Origin: Monoplex corrugatus
Lineage: Eukaryota > Mollusca > Gastropoda > Littorinimorpha > Ranellidae
Length of the DNA stretch: 64,000 bases
Assembly (NCBI GenBank): GCA_030674185.1
Contig: JAPXFY010000022.1
Location: forward strand, 40,668,085-40,732,084
Reading direction: 5' to 3'
Shown here: positions 56,401 to 64,000 of the stretch, piece by piece
Numbering within the stretch: the stretch's first letter is position 1
Layout of the letters: every line of letters starts with the position of its first letter
Position numbers and translations under genes: made by a program
The notes under the pieces: generated by a model
Seen by the model: the letters and a program-made list of their open reading frames with translations, nothing else
Database searches by the model: none
Told to the model about the DNA's origin: nothing

Positions 56401-57129
56401 ATAAAAATTTTTTTTTACAGAAAAAAAATTTTTAAATTTGGGCAAAGGTCAAAAATTAAAGAAAAATTTTTTTTTAAAAAATTTTTAAATCGTGCAAAAA
56501 TTTTCCCAGTGTTTTTCCCCGAGTCTTGGTTTTTCGTTTTCTTTTTGTATACTAGCCAGTGCCATTTTGAAAATTTTCCCCCGTTTAATTTTAAACAGAA
56601 CTGAACAACAGGGGGTTTGGGAAAAACGATATGAAAATTGGGGGCAAAAAAAGTGGCCCCGAAAAAGCAGTTATCCAGAAAAGGGGGGTCGATGAGGAAG
56701 CTTTTTTTCCAAAATGGGACCCAAACAAACTGAAGCAAACAGCAGTGGAAAAAGGGGTTTGGGGTTTTGGGGATTTTTGGGGATATTAATGGATTCTATC
56801 CAAAAAAAGTTTTTTATTTTCATTTTTGAAAAAGTTGTTGTTTTTTTTTTTCTTTTTTTTGGGGCCTTAAAAAATTTAACATAGGGAAAGGTCTGTTTGA
56901 CGGGGTTTGGGGGAAAAAAATGACGTCCACTTTGGTCAGGCCCTAGCCCTGTTTTTTGTTCTTTTTCCCTTTTTTCTCTTTGAAAAACAGCCCAGAAATT
57001 TTACTCTTTTTTAAAATTTGTTTTTTTTCTATGTTTTTGGGATGTAACCTTGGCTTGAAAAAGGGCCGTTGGCCCCCAAAAAATTTCGCCTGCCTTTTTC
57101 GTTTATAAAAAACGTTTTTAAATTTTTCT

Positions 57130-57800
57130 TTCGTGTTTTTTTTTGGTTCCTTTTGTTTGTTTGTTTGTTTTTTTTTTTGTTTTTTGTTTGTTCGTTGTAT
57201 TTTTGTTTGCTGTTAGTATGTTTTTTGTTTGTTTTTTTCTTTTTTGTTTTTTAGTTTTTTTTGTTTTAGTATTTTGTTTTTTTGCTTCTTTGTTTTTTTG
57301 TTTTTTTTGATTGTTTTTTTTGCTTTTTGTTTGGGTTTTTTTTTGTTGTTTTTTTTGCTTGTTTTTGTTTGTTTTTTTTGTTTTTGTTTGTATGTTTTTT
57401 TTTTTGCTTGTTTTGTTTGTTGTTTGTTTTTTTTTTTTCTTTTTGGGGTTTTTTTTTTTGTTTTTTGTTTGTTTGTGTTTGTTTGTTTTTGTTGGTTTTT
57501 TTGTTTTTTGGGGTTGTTTGTTGTTGGGGTTTTGGTTTTGTTGTTTCTTTCTTTCTTTCTTGTTTCTTTGCCTGTTTGTTGTTTGTTTGTTTCTTGTTGT
57601 TTTTTGTTGTTTATTTGTTTATTTTTTGTTGTTTGTTTGGCTAGTTGTTGTTTTTTTTTTGTTTGTTTTGTTGGTTGCTGTTTGTTTTTTGTTACTGTTG
57701 TTGTTTGTTCTTTTTTTACTGTTTTTTGTTTGTTGTTTTCGATTGTTTGTTTATTTGTTTGTTGTCTGTTTGCTTGTTGTTTTGTTTGTAATTTGTTTAC
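57130..57800. repeat. (TTTG)n-like tract in the low-quality block
   Basis: About 670 bp made almost only of T and G with rare C and A. It looks like an expanded TTTG/TTG microsatellite with T-run errors. Phe/Cys-rich and Lys/Gln-rich open frames on the two strands are artefacts. Confidence 0.8.
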
Positions 57801-58080
57801 AAACAAATTTTTCAGACATACTGAAAAACGGGAAAAAAGTTAAAAAAAAGAAATAAAACCCAGGATGGTGGATGGGACCCCAGCATCAAAGCCTCACCAC
57901 TGTACAAAACCAATCACTTCCCGCTCCTACGCCATCTGGTGTCCATGTCAACAAAAAAGGCAAATAAACTGATTTTGGGAACAATCTGAGTGGGAACCAA
58001 TATCAGTACAAATACGCTCGTAAAGTGAGATTAAACCCTGGGAAGTCAAGATTTTTCGAGTATACCCCAAAAACGCCCTG

Positions 58081-58860
58081 GCCTCAAACTTTTCCCCAGT
58101 TTTGAAATGGAAAATCGAACTGAACGTCTAGTTCCTATAGAAGGGGACGTAAAGCGAGTCGGACCCGAGGCCTTCTGGCTGCCCCCACGGGGTAAAGATC
58201 CCCCCGGCAGTTTAAAAAACGTGAAGAGTGGCATTGCTTGGCTTCCTTGGTATAAAACATTGGAAGATAGTTTTGATTTCCCAGGTTCCACCCCTTGATT
58301 AGCAGTTAGCCTTCTTGCCTTTTTTGCAGGGCTCCGGTTAAAAAAGTTAATATGAATATGAATTTGAAAACGAGGAAGAGGGATGGGCCCCTGCCTTTTA
58401 GTGGTGCTGGCTCCAGGAGCAAAAACAAGATAGTCCCACGTGACTTTGTTTCAATACTCCCGCCTTCCTCCTTCCACTGAAAATAGAGTAACTTTACAAT
58501 GGTAAAAAAAAGGTTTTTATTTTGGTTACTGTAACAAAAGTTACGATTTTTTTTAAATAATGAAAAATTGGCGATTTTTTTTTATTGGCTTACATAAGCA
58601 GAAAAATGTGATCGTTTTCACTTCGCGAATTTTAAATGATATAAATTTTTGAAAAGACCAAAAACCAAAAGCCTAACACTGAATATCACCAAAAAAGGGG
58701 CTTTACAAAGGGAAAAGACAACAAAGTAATACCAATTTAAAAAAAAAAGAAACAGTTTCAAATAATTATTTATAATTTTTAAAATTTAAATAATTAAAAA
58801 AAAGAAACTTTTACGGAAAATTACATGAAAGTCCTAAAAACAATACAACTTCTATTCTAA
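58081..58860. other. Recovering-quality AT-rich region
   Basis: A 63-codon frame at 58107-58298 (MENRTERLVPIEGDVKRVGP...) is not recognised and lies beside unreliable sequence. No gene call is made. T- and A-runs persist to about 58800. Confidence 0.35.
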
Positions 58861-59320
58861 GCTGGAATTGTGGGGTTAATTTGCCACACAAGGACTCTTC
58901 TATTACTCATCATGAAAACCAATGATTAGTCTAAAAACTTCTGATAATTAGCCCGTATTTAAACACTGAAACAAGCTAAAAAAACATGAGAAAATTTTAA
59001 AACTACTAAAAACAGCTTTACTTGTGCCATGTAATTTGCTTCCAAAAACGACTCCAGGTATTACTTATCATAAAATACATGATTAGTTATAATAGTTGTG
59101 GTAATTAGTCCAGAAAATTAAATTAATCAAACATTAATTCAATAATGAATTAATCAACTTAATAAGCGTAAAAGTTTTTGACAGTCCTTAAACTATTTTA
59201 ATTCCATGATAGTTGCAATCTGGCTTGCAATTTGCCGCATGCAGACTCCAGATATTTGTAAATCCTGAAGAACTAAGATCAGTCGTCATGGTTTTAGTGA
59301 TTAGCCAAGTATCAAACAAA
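58861..59320. repeat. Degenerate ~155-195-bp tandem repeat, three copies
   Basis: The core (T/C)AATTTGCC/CTT...GACTC...TTA/TTTGT...CATGATTAG...AATTAG recurs near 58878, 59032 and 59228. Each core is followed by a GATTAGT/GATTAGCC segment. Copies are strongly diverged and AT-rich. Confidence 0.55.
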
Positions 59321-59324
59321 CACC

Positions 59325-59750
59325 CCTCCCCACCCCTAGTGAGGATGCTGGGAGCTCTTTCACTATGAATAGTATCCCCACCTTCTGGACATTCTGTTCA
59401 AGAAATTTCCTCCTTTTTTGTCAATCTCTTTGTTTCTGCCTTGCTCATTTGCTTTATCATTTTTTTCCCTATCATTTTCTGCCTTGCTGATCTATTCACC
59501 TGTAGTGGTCTATAAATCCTTGGGTACTTTCTCGTAGGACTGAAAATTGGATACATCTATTAGCCTAAGTGTAGTTTTTGGATCTAAGGAAACGTGATGT
59601 GCAGATGCAGTGTTAGGTAATTTAGGCTTGTTTTTATGTATCTTAGTGTCCTTGTGTTTACATTTGTATTTGTATTCGGGTTTGAGTTTTTACGTCCCCT
59701 GGTGATATTGGATGGAGTGATCAACATCAGGGGCATATCTTTAGATTATC
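59325..59750 (+). mobile_element. DR550 copy 4, 3'-truncated
   Basis: GAGGATGCTGGGAGCTCTTT, TATGAATAGTATCCCCACCT, TTCACCTGTAGTGG, GTTTTTGGATCTAAGGAAAC and CATATCTTTAGATTAT follow the family order. It breaks off at about 59750, where a 57-bp tandem array begins. Confidence 0.7.
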
Positions 59751-60085
59751 CATAACAGACCCGTTCAGTGTTATGATACGTTAATCGCTTTACAATGACA
59801 CTATCGATAACAGACCTGTTCAGTGTTATGATACGTTAATCGCTTTACAATGATAGTCTATCGATAACAGACCTGTTCAGTGTTATGATATGTAATCACT
59901 TTGCAATGACAGTCTATCGATAGCAAGCCTGTTCAATGTTATGATATGTAATCACTTTACAATGACAGTCTATCGATAACAGGCGCCGTTCAGTGTTATG
60001 ATATGTAATCACTTTGCAATCACAGTCTATCAATAGCAAGCCTGTTCAATGTTATGATATGTAATCACTTGACAATGATGCTGAA
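59745..60085. repeat. ~57-bp tandem repeat
   Basis: Five to six copies of GATAACAGACCTGTTCAGTG, TTATGATACGTTAATCGCTT, TACAATGACAGTCTATC. The later copies change to TATGATATGTAATCACTTTG. Confidence 0.9.
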
Positions 60086-60126
60086 GAACAGGAGAACCAA
60101 CATGGAAAGACAAGTACACTCGTTCT

Positions 60127-60453
60127 TTAACCCTTTGACTCTCTCAGACTTTCCACTTGTATCCTGCTCCTTCAACTATAACAGCAAAGCAAAACTTTAA
60201 TCCTTTGTATCCTGGACATTATCTACCAGCTTTACTAGGACAGTTACATGAGGGAAGCTAATGAATTTGCAAGTGAATGTAGTAGTAGATGGAGGCTGTA
60301 CATAGACACATGTGCTGACAAGTGATATTGTTGCGGGCAGACACTGTTAGGTTGTAGGCACACACTGTGAGATAACTGGTGGATAGGGTTGGGCAATCAA
60401 AGGGTTAAAGTTTTATTGATGGTAGATAGGGTGTGGGAGAGTTAAAGGGTTAA
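60127..60453. mobile_element. PAL copy with a ~140-bp internal insertion
   Basis: Bounded by TTAA at 60127-60130 and 60450-60453. Left arm: TTAACCCTTTGACTCTCTCA, then CAGCAAAGCAAAACTTTAAT. Right arm: CTGGTGGATAGGGTTGGGCA and ATCAAAGGGTTAAAG. Between them, about 60237-60380 is related to 62628-62770. Confidence 0.7.
60237..60380. repeat. ~140-bp segment shared with 62628-62770
   Basis: Shared words: AAGCT(A/C)ATGAA(T/C)TTGCAA, TGAATGTAGT and ACATGTGCTGACAAGTGATA. The order and spacing are the same. Confidence 0.75.
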
Positions 60454-61186
60454 AAGTCCACCCTTCCTTCCCCCCCCCCCCCCCACATAGGGTCAGCTGT
60501 GCAAACTGAAGTATGCAATAAAAACTGAAGTACTCCTCTTGTGGTAATTAACCCTTTCACTTCCTTACCGTGTCCAGGACTTGAGTGGGATGAAGTGTGA
60601 GAGACAATTGATGGCACAGGACACATCCTCCTAGCCCACAGCCATAGAAGGGTCAGTGGCGATAATTGTGATTGGATCCATTGTTGGAAAATCTCTTGCA
60701 GATCACATGAGTATCACACAGGCGACTTCATTCCTCTGGGCAATGCATTGTTCTATTACGGTACTACCCCACCGTGACTTGGGAAAGCTTTGTGCTAGGA
60801 ACAACCAGGTGGGGAAAGCCACCACCAACAACAACAACAACAAATGTTAGTGAGAGACGTCCATCTTCTCACATTATGAGCAATGCTGCTGACAAGTGCC
60901 GTGGGAAAGTCAGTGATGTTAGGTCACAAGTCCCGTGATTTTGCTTAAGGCATAGGTTTTCCTATTCTGAGACAATGACGACTTGTTGAAGTTTTTTTTC
61001 AAGGAGAGATAGGAGAGAGAGAGAGACGCAGAGAGAGAGAGAAAGGCACAAAGAGAGAGAGAGAGATAGACAGAGAGAGACAGAGACAGAGAGAGAGAGA
61101 GAGCCTTTGTGTCCATTGTGGTCTGGGTGTATAACACAAACGATTACACGTAGTTAGTACACTCCATCACCCCCCCCCCCTCCCCA
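60454..61186. other. Unique region with poly-C and (GA)n
   Basis: Poly-C at about 60472-60484, (CAA)n at 60825-60842 and (GA)n at 61008-61102. At 60548 a PAL-like end, TTAACCCTTTCACTTCC, appears without a nearby partner. No gene was recognised. Confidence 0.5.
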
Positions 61187-61274
61187 TCCCCTATTTCCCC
61201 TGGGATGGTTATCCCCGTCGGTCATATCACGTGAGGTGGGTGCCGACGTAAAACCTGAACCAAATCAATTAAAC
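61187..61274 (+). mobile_element. SINE-1 tail fragment
   Basis: CCCTGGGATGGTTATCCCCG, GTGAGGTGGGTGCCGACGTA and CCAAATCAATTAAA match the family 3' end. The tRNA-like head is missing. Confidence 0.75.
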
Positions 61275-61288
61275 CGAGCATATACAGA

Positions 61289-61450
61289 CAGCCGATCGGT
61301 TCGTTCCTCTTACTGACAGACTCCGCCCCCTCCTCGTGCAGAAACATCCGATTGGTTCGTTCCTCTTACTGACAGACCACCGCCCCCTCCACATGCAGAA
61401 ACCTGATTGGCTTGTTTATCTTACTGAGCAATGACAGTGGATTGTTCGTA
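61289..61450. repeat. ~57-bp tandem repeat with CCAAT and GC boxes
   Basis: Two full copies and a diverged third of CCGATTGGTTCGTTCCTCTT, ACTGACAGAC, CCGCCCCCTCC, TGCAGAAA. Each full copy carries an inverted CCAAT-like box (ATCGG or ATTGG) and a GC box, placed just upstream of a TATA box. Confidence 0.85.
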
Positions 61451-61500
61451 TCACCGAACAATGATATATAAGAGCGTGTATCTCTCTGTTCTCACACACT
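61289..61500 (+). promoter_or_regulatory. Candidate TATA-box RNA polymerase II promoter
   Basis: Inverted CCAAT boxes (GATTGG at about 61349 and 61405) and GC boxes (CCGCCCCCTCC at 61323-61333 and 61380-61390) precede TATATAAG at 61465-61472. A start would be expected near 61490-61500 (TCACACACTTTG). The order and spacing are those of a compact animal promoter. A noncoding leader and splice donor-like sites follow, but no coding exon is visible before the window ends. It could serve a host gene, a noncoding RNA or a mobile element. Confidence 0.5.
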
Positions 61501-61509
61501 TTGACAATT

Positions 61510-61770
61510 TGACTTAGATGAAGACAGATCGTAAAGTTCGCTTGATCACAGTGTTGCCAGACCAACTGACTTAGACCCTCGATCTAGAAGAAGACAGATC
61601 GTGCCGTTCGCTTCATCACAATATTGCAGACCAACTGACTTAGAAGCAGACTGATCGTGAAGTTGGCTTCATCACAATATTGCAGACCAACTGACATAGA
61701 CCCTCGATCTAGAAGCAGACAGATCGTGAAGTTGGCTTCATCAGAATTTTGCAGACTTAACTGACTCAGT
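61510..61770. repeat. Four-copy leader repeat, 56-70-bp spacing
   Basis: GAAGACAGATCGT or GAAGCAGACAGATCGT recurs near 61517, 61587, 61643 and 61711. Each is followed by a TTCGCTTCATCACA- or TTGGCTTCATCA-like stretch and CAGACCAACTGACTTAG. In copies 3 and 4, TGAAGTTGGCTTCA can form a 5-bp stem with a 4-nt loop. Confidence 0.8.
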
Positions 61771-61839
61771 TGAGTAGCAGTTTGTGACGTCCTTCCTTAC
61801 ATCGTTACAGACCGGGTTTGTCTGCCAGTCCTGGTGCCG

Positions 61840-61995
61840 CTGTTTTGCAAAGTAAGTGTATTGTTGTCTCTTATTATGTTTGAATTACTGTCAGTGTGCC
61901 ATGTGTTGCAAAGTAAGTGATATTGTTGTCTCTTATCATGTTTGAATTACTGTCAGTGTGCCATGTGTTGCAAAGTAAGTGATATTGTTGTCTCT
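61840..61995 (+). repeat. Tandem repeat carrying three 5' splice donor-like sites
   Basis: A 61-62-bp unit repeats GCAAAGTAAGTG and TATTGTTGTCTCTTAT then ATGTTTGAATTACTGTCAGT. GTAAGT falls at 61852-61857, 61913-61918 and 61975-61980. Each matches the intron-start consensus. Confidence 0.75.
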
Positions 61996-62092
61996 TATTA
62001 TATTTGTTTCAGCTTCAGTTTCAGTTTCAATTTCAATTTTTTGTTTCAATTACTGTGAGTGTTTGATGTTTTCAGTATACTGTAGTTGTAGT

Positions 62093-62425
62093 TAAGATTC
62101 GTATGGAAGGCCATTATCGCCAACGCCATGCGGCAGTTTTTGATTCATTTGGATCAGTTTTTACGTCGGCACCCACCGCAGGTAATATGGCTGATGGGGA
62201 TAACCATCCCAGGGAAGCAGGGGAAGTGGGACCTATCTAATTCTATAATGACTCCACCAGAACAACGACTATGTTAAGACGGTAGAGTGAAAAGACAAGT
62301 TTTAATGTGGCCCAACCTGGGATTCGAACCCACAACCATTAGCATGTGAATCCGACGCTCAACCAACTGAGCTACTGAGGCCCGCCTAACGCCATGCGCA
62401 AAACAGGGCACATGATGATGTATTT
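62093..62425 (+). mobile_element. Short RTE-b 3' end split by SINE-1
   Basis: ATTCGTATGGAAGGCCATTA and CGCCAACGCCATGCGGCAG are the terminal bases of RTE-b. After SINE-1 the fragment resumes with AACGCCATGCG and GGGCACATGATGATG. Confidence 0.7.
62133..62387 (-). mobile_element. SINE-1 copy, minus strand, full length, with target duplication
   Basis: Minus-strand head GGGCCTCAGTAGCTCAGTTG then GTTGAGCGTCGGATTCACAT; B box GGTTGTGGGTTCGAATCCCA; tail CTGATCCAAATGAATCAAAA. It is flanked by AACGCCATGCG at 62122-62132 and 62388-62398. The B box is intact, so this is the best-preserved internal promoter among the copies. Confidence 0.85.
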
Positions 62426-62627
62426 GTAATTTGATTCCCCTGACACACAGTGGACTGTTTAAGTTGTTGTTGCTTTCATTCCTACTTTCAGAGTTGGTAG
62501 ACATACGCGAAGGAGTGAAAGGGTTAATGCTTAATCAAGTTGAAATACGGTGTATTGACATCTAACTGAATACTAGTGTACTGGCATTAAAACTAATGGA
62601 GTATATATGAGTTCTGAGATGGATACA

Positions 62628-62770
62628 GAGACAGTTAATTTAGGTAAGCTCATGAACTTGCAACTGAATGTAGTTACTTAGTAGATCGTGGCTGACAAGC
62701 TGTACATAGCCACATGTGCTGACAAGTGATATTGTTGTGGGCAGACAATGAGTGTTAGGTTGGGGGCAGA
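62628..62770. repeat. ~140-bp segment shared with 60237-60380
   Basis: See the partner copy. This one carries GACAAGCTGTACATAGCCAC and is not inside a PAL. Confidence 0.75.
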
Positions 62771-62889
62771 AACTGGGGTGATGCATCATAGTCTCAGATC
62801 TTTGTATGATAGACTAGACTGGCATCTCGAGAGAAGTGCCGGAAGAAAACTGGTTGTGTGCAGCAGGTCTTGTACTAATATTCGGAAAT

Positions 62890-63228
62890 TGTTGATCTTG
62901 CCACATTGCGTTGGCGATCATGGCCATCCATACAAATCTATCCTTTGTTGCTGCAAGTACATCTCCCACCCTCTCGGTCTTCGTCCATTATTTTCTCCTT
63001 GGTTCTTCCTGGTGCCCTTTAACTCTCTGGCTTTCCTGTTGTGACTAGGTGCTCTAATGTCTCTTCTCTTGTCTCACAAAACGTGTCTTCTTTTTTCTTG
63101 CTCGTTTTCGTCATTAACGTTCTTTTTTTGTCTGCCTCCTTCAAGACTGTCTCGTTTGTTTTCTTTGCTGTCCATAGAAGTCTTAACATTCTTCTTAGAA
63201 GCTACATTTCACCTGCCTCAATCTATAG
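62890..63228 (-). mobile_element. RTE-b LINE 3' fragment, minus strand, diverged
   Basis: In reverse it contains AATGTTAAGACTTCTATGGA, CAAACGAGACAGTCTTGAAG and GGCCATGATCGCCAACGCAA, in family order. The (ATG)n tail is eroded and internal deletions are present. Confidence 0.7.
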
Positions 63229-63297
63229 GTGCGCCTTAAAATTCTGTTGTCCCTATGTTTATAATACCAGACACGTTAATTTTCATTTTTCGTCTTT

Positions 63298-63516
63298 TTA
63301 ACCCTTTGACTCCTGCACCTTGTCCACCAGAATCATGCATTTTTAATCATGCCAGCAAAACAAAAACCTAACCCTTTGACTCCCTCACTCTATCCATCAG
63401 CTTCCCGCAGGAAACTGGCAGATAAGATAAGGGAATCAAAGGGTTAAGTTTTGCTTTGCTTGCAAGGTTGACAAAGCATGATGCCGGCGGGCAGGATGTG
63501 AGAGTCAAAGGGTTAA
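63298..63516. mobile_element. PAL copy, complete palindrome
   Basis: A 219-bp element bounded by TTAA at 63298-63301 and 63513-63516. Left arm: TTAACCCTTTGACTCCTGCA, GTCCACCAGAATCATGCA, GCCAGCAAAAC, then a second internal AACCCTTTGACTCCCTCACT. Centre: CAGCTTCCCGCAGGAAACTG. The right arm mirrors both: GGAATCAAAGGGTTAAG and GTGAGAGTCAAAGGGTTAA. The arms are about 100 bp each, so a transcript would fold into one long hairpin. Confidence 0.8.
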
Positions 63517-63704
63517 AGAAAAAAAACACGCTTTTGTGTGTTAGAAAGGCGTGTACTGTTTGATGATATTGTTTTAGGTAAAAGGGAGATTGTTAGAGAA
63601 TGGCTTGACCAGCATGGTTAAGTTCATATTTTTTTCTAATTAGAGTTTTTTTGTTGTTGTTGTATTTGTTATTGCTGCTGTTTTAAACTAGTTTGTGCCC
63701 CCCC
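63517..63704. other. Short unique spacer with (GTT)n
   Basis: GTTGTTGTTGTATTTGTTATTGC at about 63651 and poly-C at 63699-63711. No gene was seen. Confidence 0.5.
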
Positions 63705-64000
63705 CCCCCCCTGGGGATGCCAGGGGCTCTTTCAGTATAAATAGTATCCACGCCTTCAGAAAATTCTGTACTAGAAATTTCCTCTTTTCTGTCACTCTCT
63801 TCGTTTCTGCCATGTTCCTTTGCTTTCTGTCATTTCTTCTTACCATTTCCTGCCTTGCTAGTTCATTCACCTGTATGTGTTTTATAAAGTCTTACGTACT
63901 GTTCTTAAGATTGATAACTGGGTACATGTATTAAGTGCATTTTTGGCTCTAGGGAAATGTGCTATGAGGAAGCAATTTCTGATAATTTATGTCCGTTTTT
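63705..64000 (+). mobile_element. DR550 copy 5, cut by the window end
   Basis: GGGATGCCAGGGGCTCTTTC, AGTATAAATAGTATCCACGC, TTTTATAAAGTCTTACG and GCATTTTTGGCTCTAGGG follow the family order. The copy continues beyond the window. All five DR550 copies lie on the plus strand. Confidence 0.75.

Larger units (their letters stand above)
50740..58080. other. Low-quality, homopolymer-smoothed sequence
   Basis: Base composition changes abruptly to runs such as GGGGGTTTTTCCCC and AAAAAATTTTTT, with very few mixed words. PAL copies at about 55218-55505 and 55796-56004 remain recognisable. Compared with clean copies they show single bases replaced by neighbours and runs lengthened: GTGAGGGAGTCAAAGGGTTA appears as GGGGGAAAAAAAGGGGGTTTA. 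This is best read as consensus error, not biology. ORFs, motifs and compositional claims inside it should not be trusted. No gene can be supported. Confidence 0.8.
60548..62527. mobile_element. Possible ~2-kb PAL-ended composite element
   Basis: The left end TTAACCCTTTCACTTCCTTA (60548-60567) is matched in reverse by GGAGTGAAAGGGTTAA at 62512-62527. Both carry CACT/AGTG, where most other PAL ends have GACT/AGTC. The shared variant suggests the two are ends of one element. The interior holds unique sequence, a promoter-like cassette, repeated splice donors and later SINE-1 and RTE-b insertions. No transposase frame was seen. Two independent PAL remnants remain possible. Confidence 0.35.

Noticed and set aside
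57213..57856. 197-codon Lys/Gln/Asn-rich and 204-codon Phe/Cys-rich frames
   Set aside because: The DNA is almost only T and G in the low-quality block. Both frames are simple-sequence artefacts.
61289..61995. Annotating a named gene at the promoter-like cassette
   Set aside because: No coding exon or recognisable product follows within the window, so only the regulatory layout is supported.
13574..63516. AACCCTTTGAC motifs as interstitial telomere repeats
   Set aside because: They are not in tandem and not TTAGGG. They are the ends of the palindromic PAL family.

Overview
The window looks like intergenic, repeat-dominated DNA from an animal nuclear genome. Its features are long minisatellites, (AC)n/(CT)n microsatellites, tRNA-derived SINEs, RTE-type LINEs and a Penelope-like fragment, with no dense operon-like ORFs. 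This mix fits a marine invertebrate, and a mollusc is plausible, but nothing seen here fixes the species. I found no convincing host protein-coding gene. The only real protein-coding signals belong to retroelements: a 5'-truncated RTE reverse transcriptase with two frameshifts (26923-29210) and a GIY-YIG endonuclease fragment of a Penelope-like element (about 10023-10501, minus strand).

Layout. 1-535: 42-bp minisatellite. 1745-5190: 47-bp minisatellite with a degenerate edge. 5491-9622: a second, unrelated 47-bp minisatellite. 9821-10582: miniature Penelope-like insertion with terminal inverted repeats and a 13-bp target duplication. 10596-12800: 37/30-bp minisatellite. 13.2-21.2 kb: nested dispersed repeats (SINE-1, SINE-2, a ~550-bp family called DR550, a TTAA-flanked palindromic family called PAL, RTE 3' ends) and large microsatellites. 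21396-31065: satellite of 34/36-bp units with higher-order structure, split by the RTE LINE. 31.1-33.9 kb: AT-rich sequence with no gene seen. 33.9-48.2 kb: at least four diverged same-orientation copies of a multi-kb segment, plus a younger 1183-bp tandem duplication. 48.2-50.7 kb: degenerate ~57-bp repeats and an RTE fragment. About 50.74-58.1 kb: sequence of very poor quality, with homopolymer smoothing. 58.3-64.0 kb: AT-rich repeats, DR550, PAL, a TATA/CCAAT/GC-box promoter-like cassette followed by repeated 5' splice donors, SINE-1 and RTE fragments.

The repeats record their own history. Paralogous copies supply empty sites: PAL entered a TTAA still visible in a sister unit, RTE copies entered DR550 with exact duplications, PAL entered SINE-2, SINE-1 entered an RTE scrap, and RTE entered the 35-bp satellite. 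The most novel candidates are the PAL family, a possible ~2-kb PAL-ended element that encloses the promoter-like cassette, and the miniature Penelope-like element with terminal inverted repeats. All family assignments rest on reading the sequence; no database search was run.
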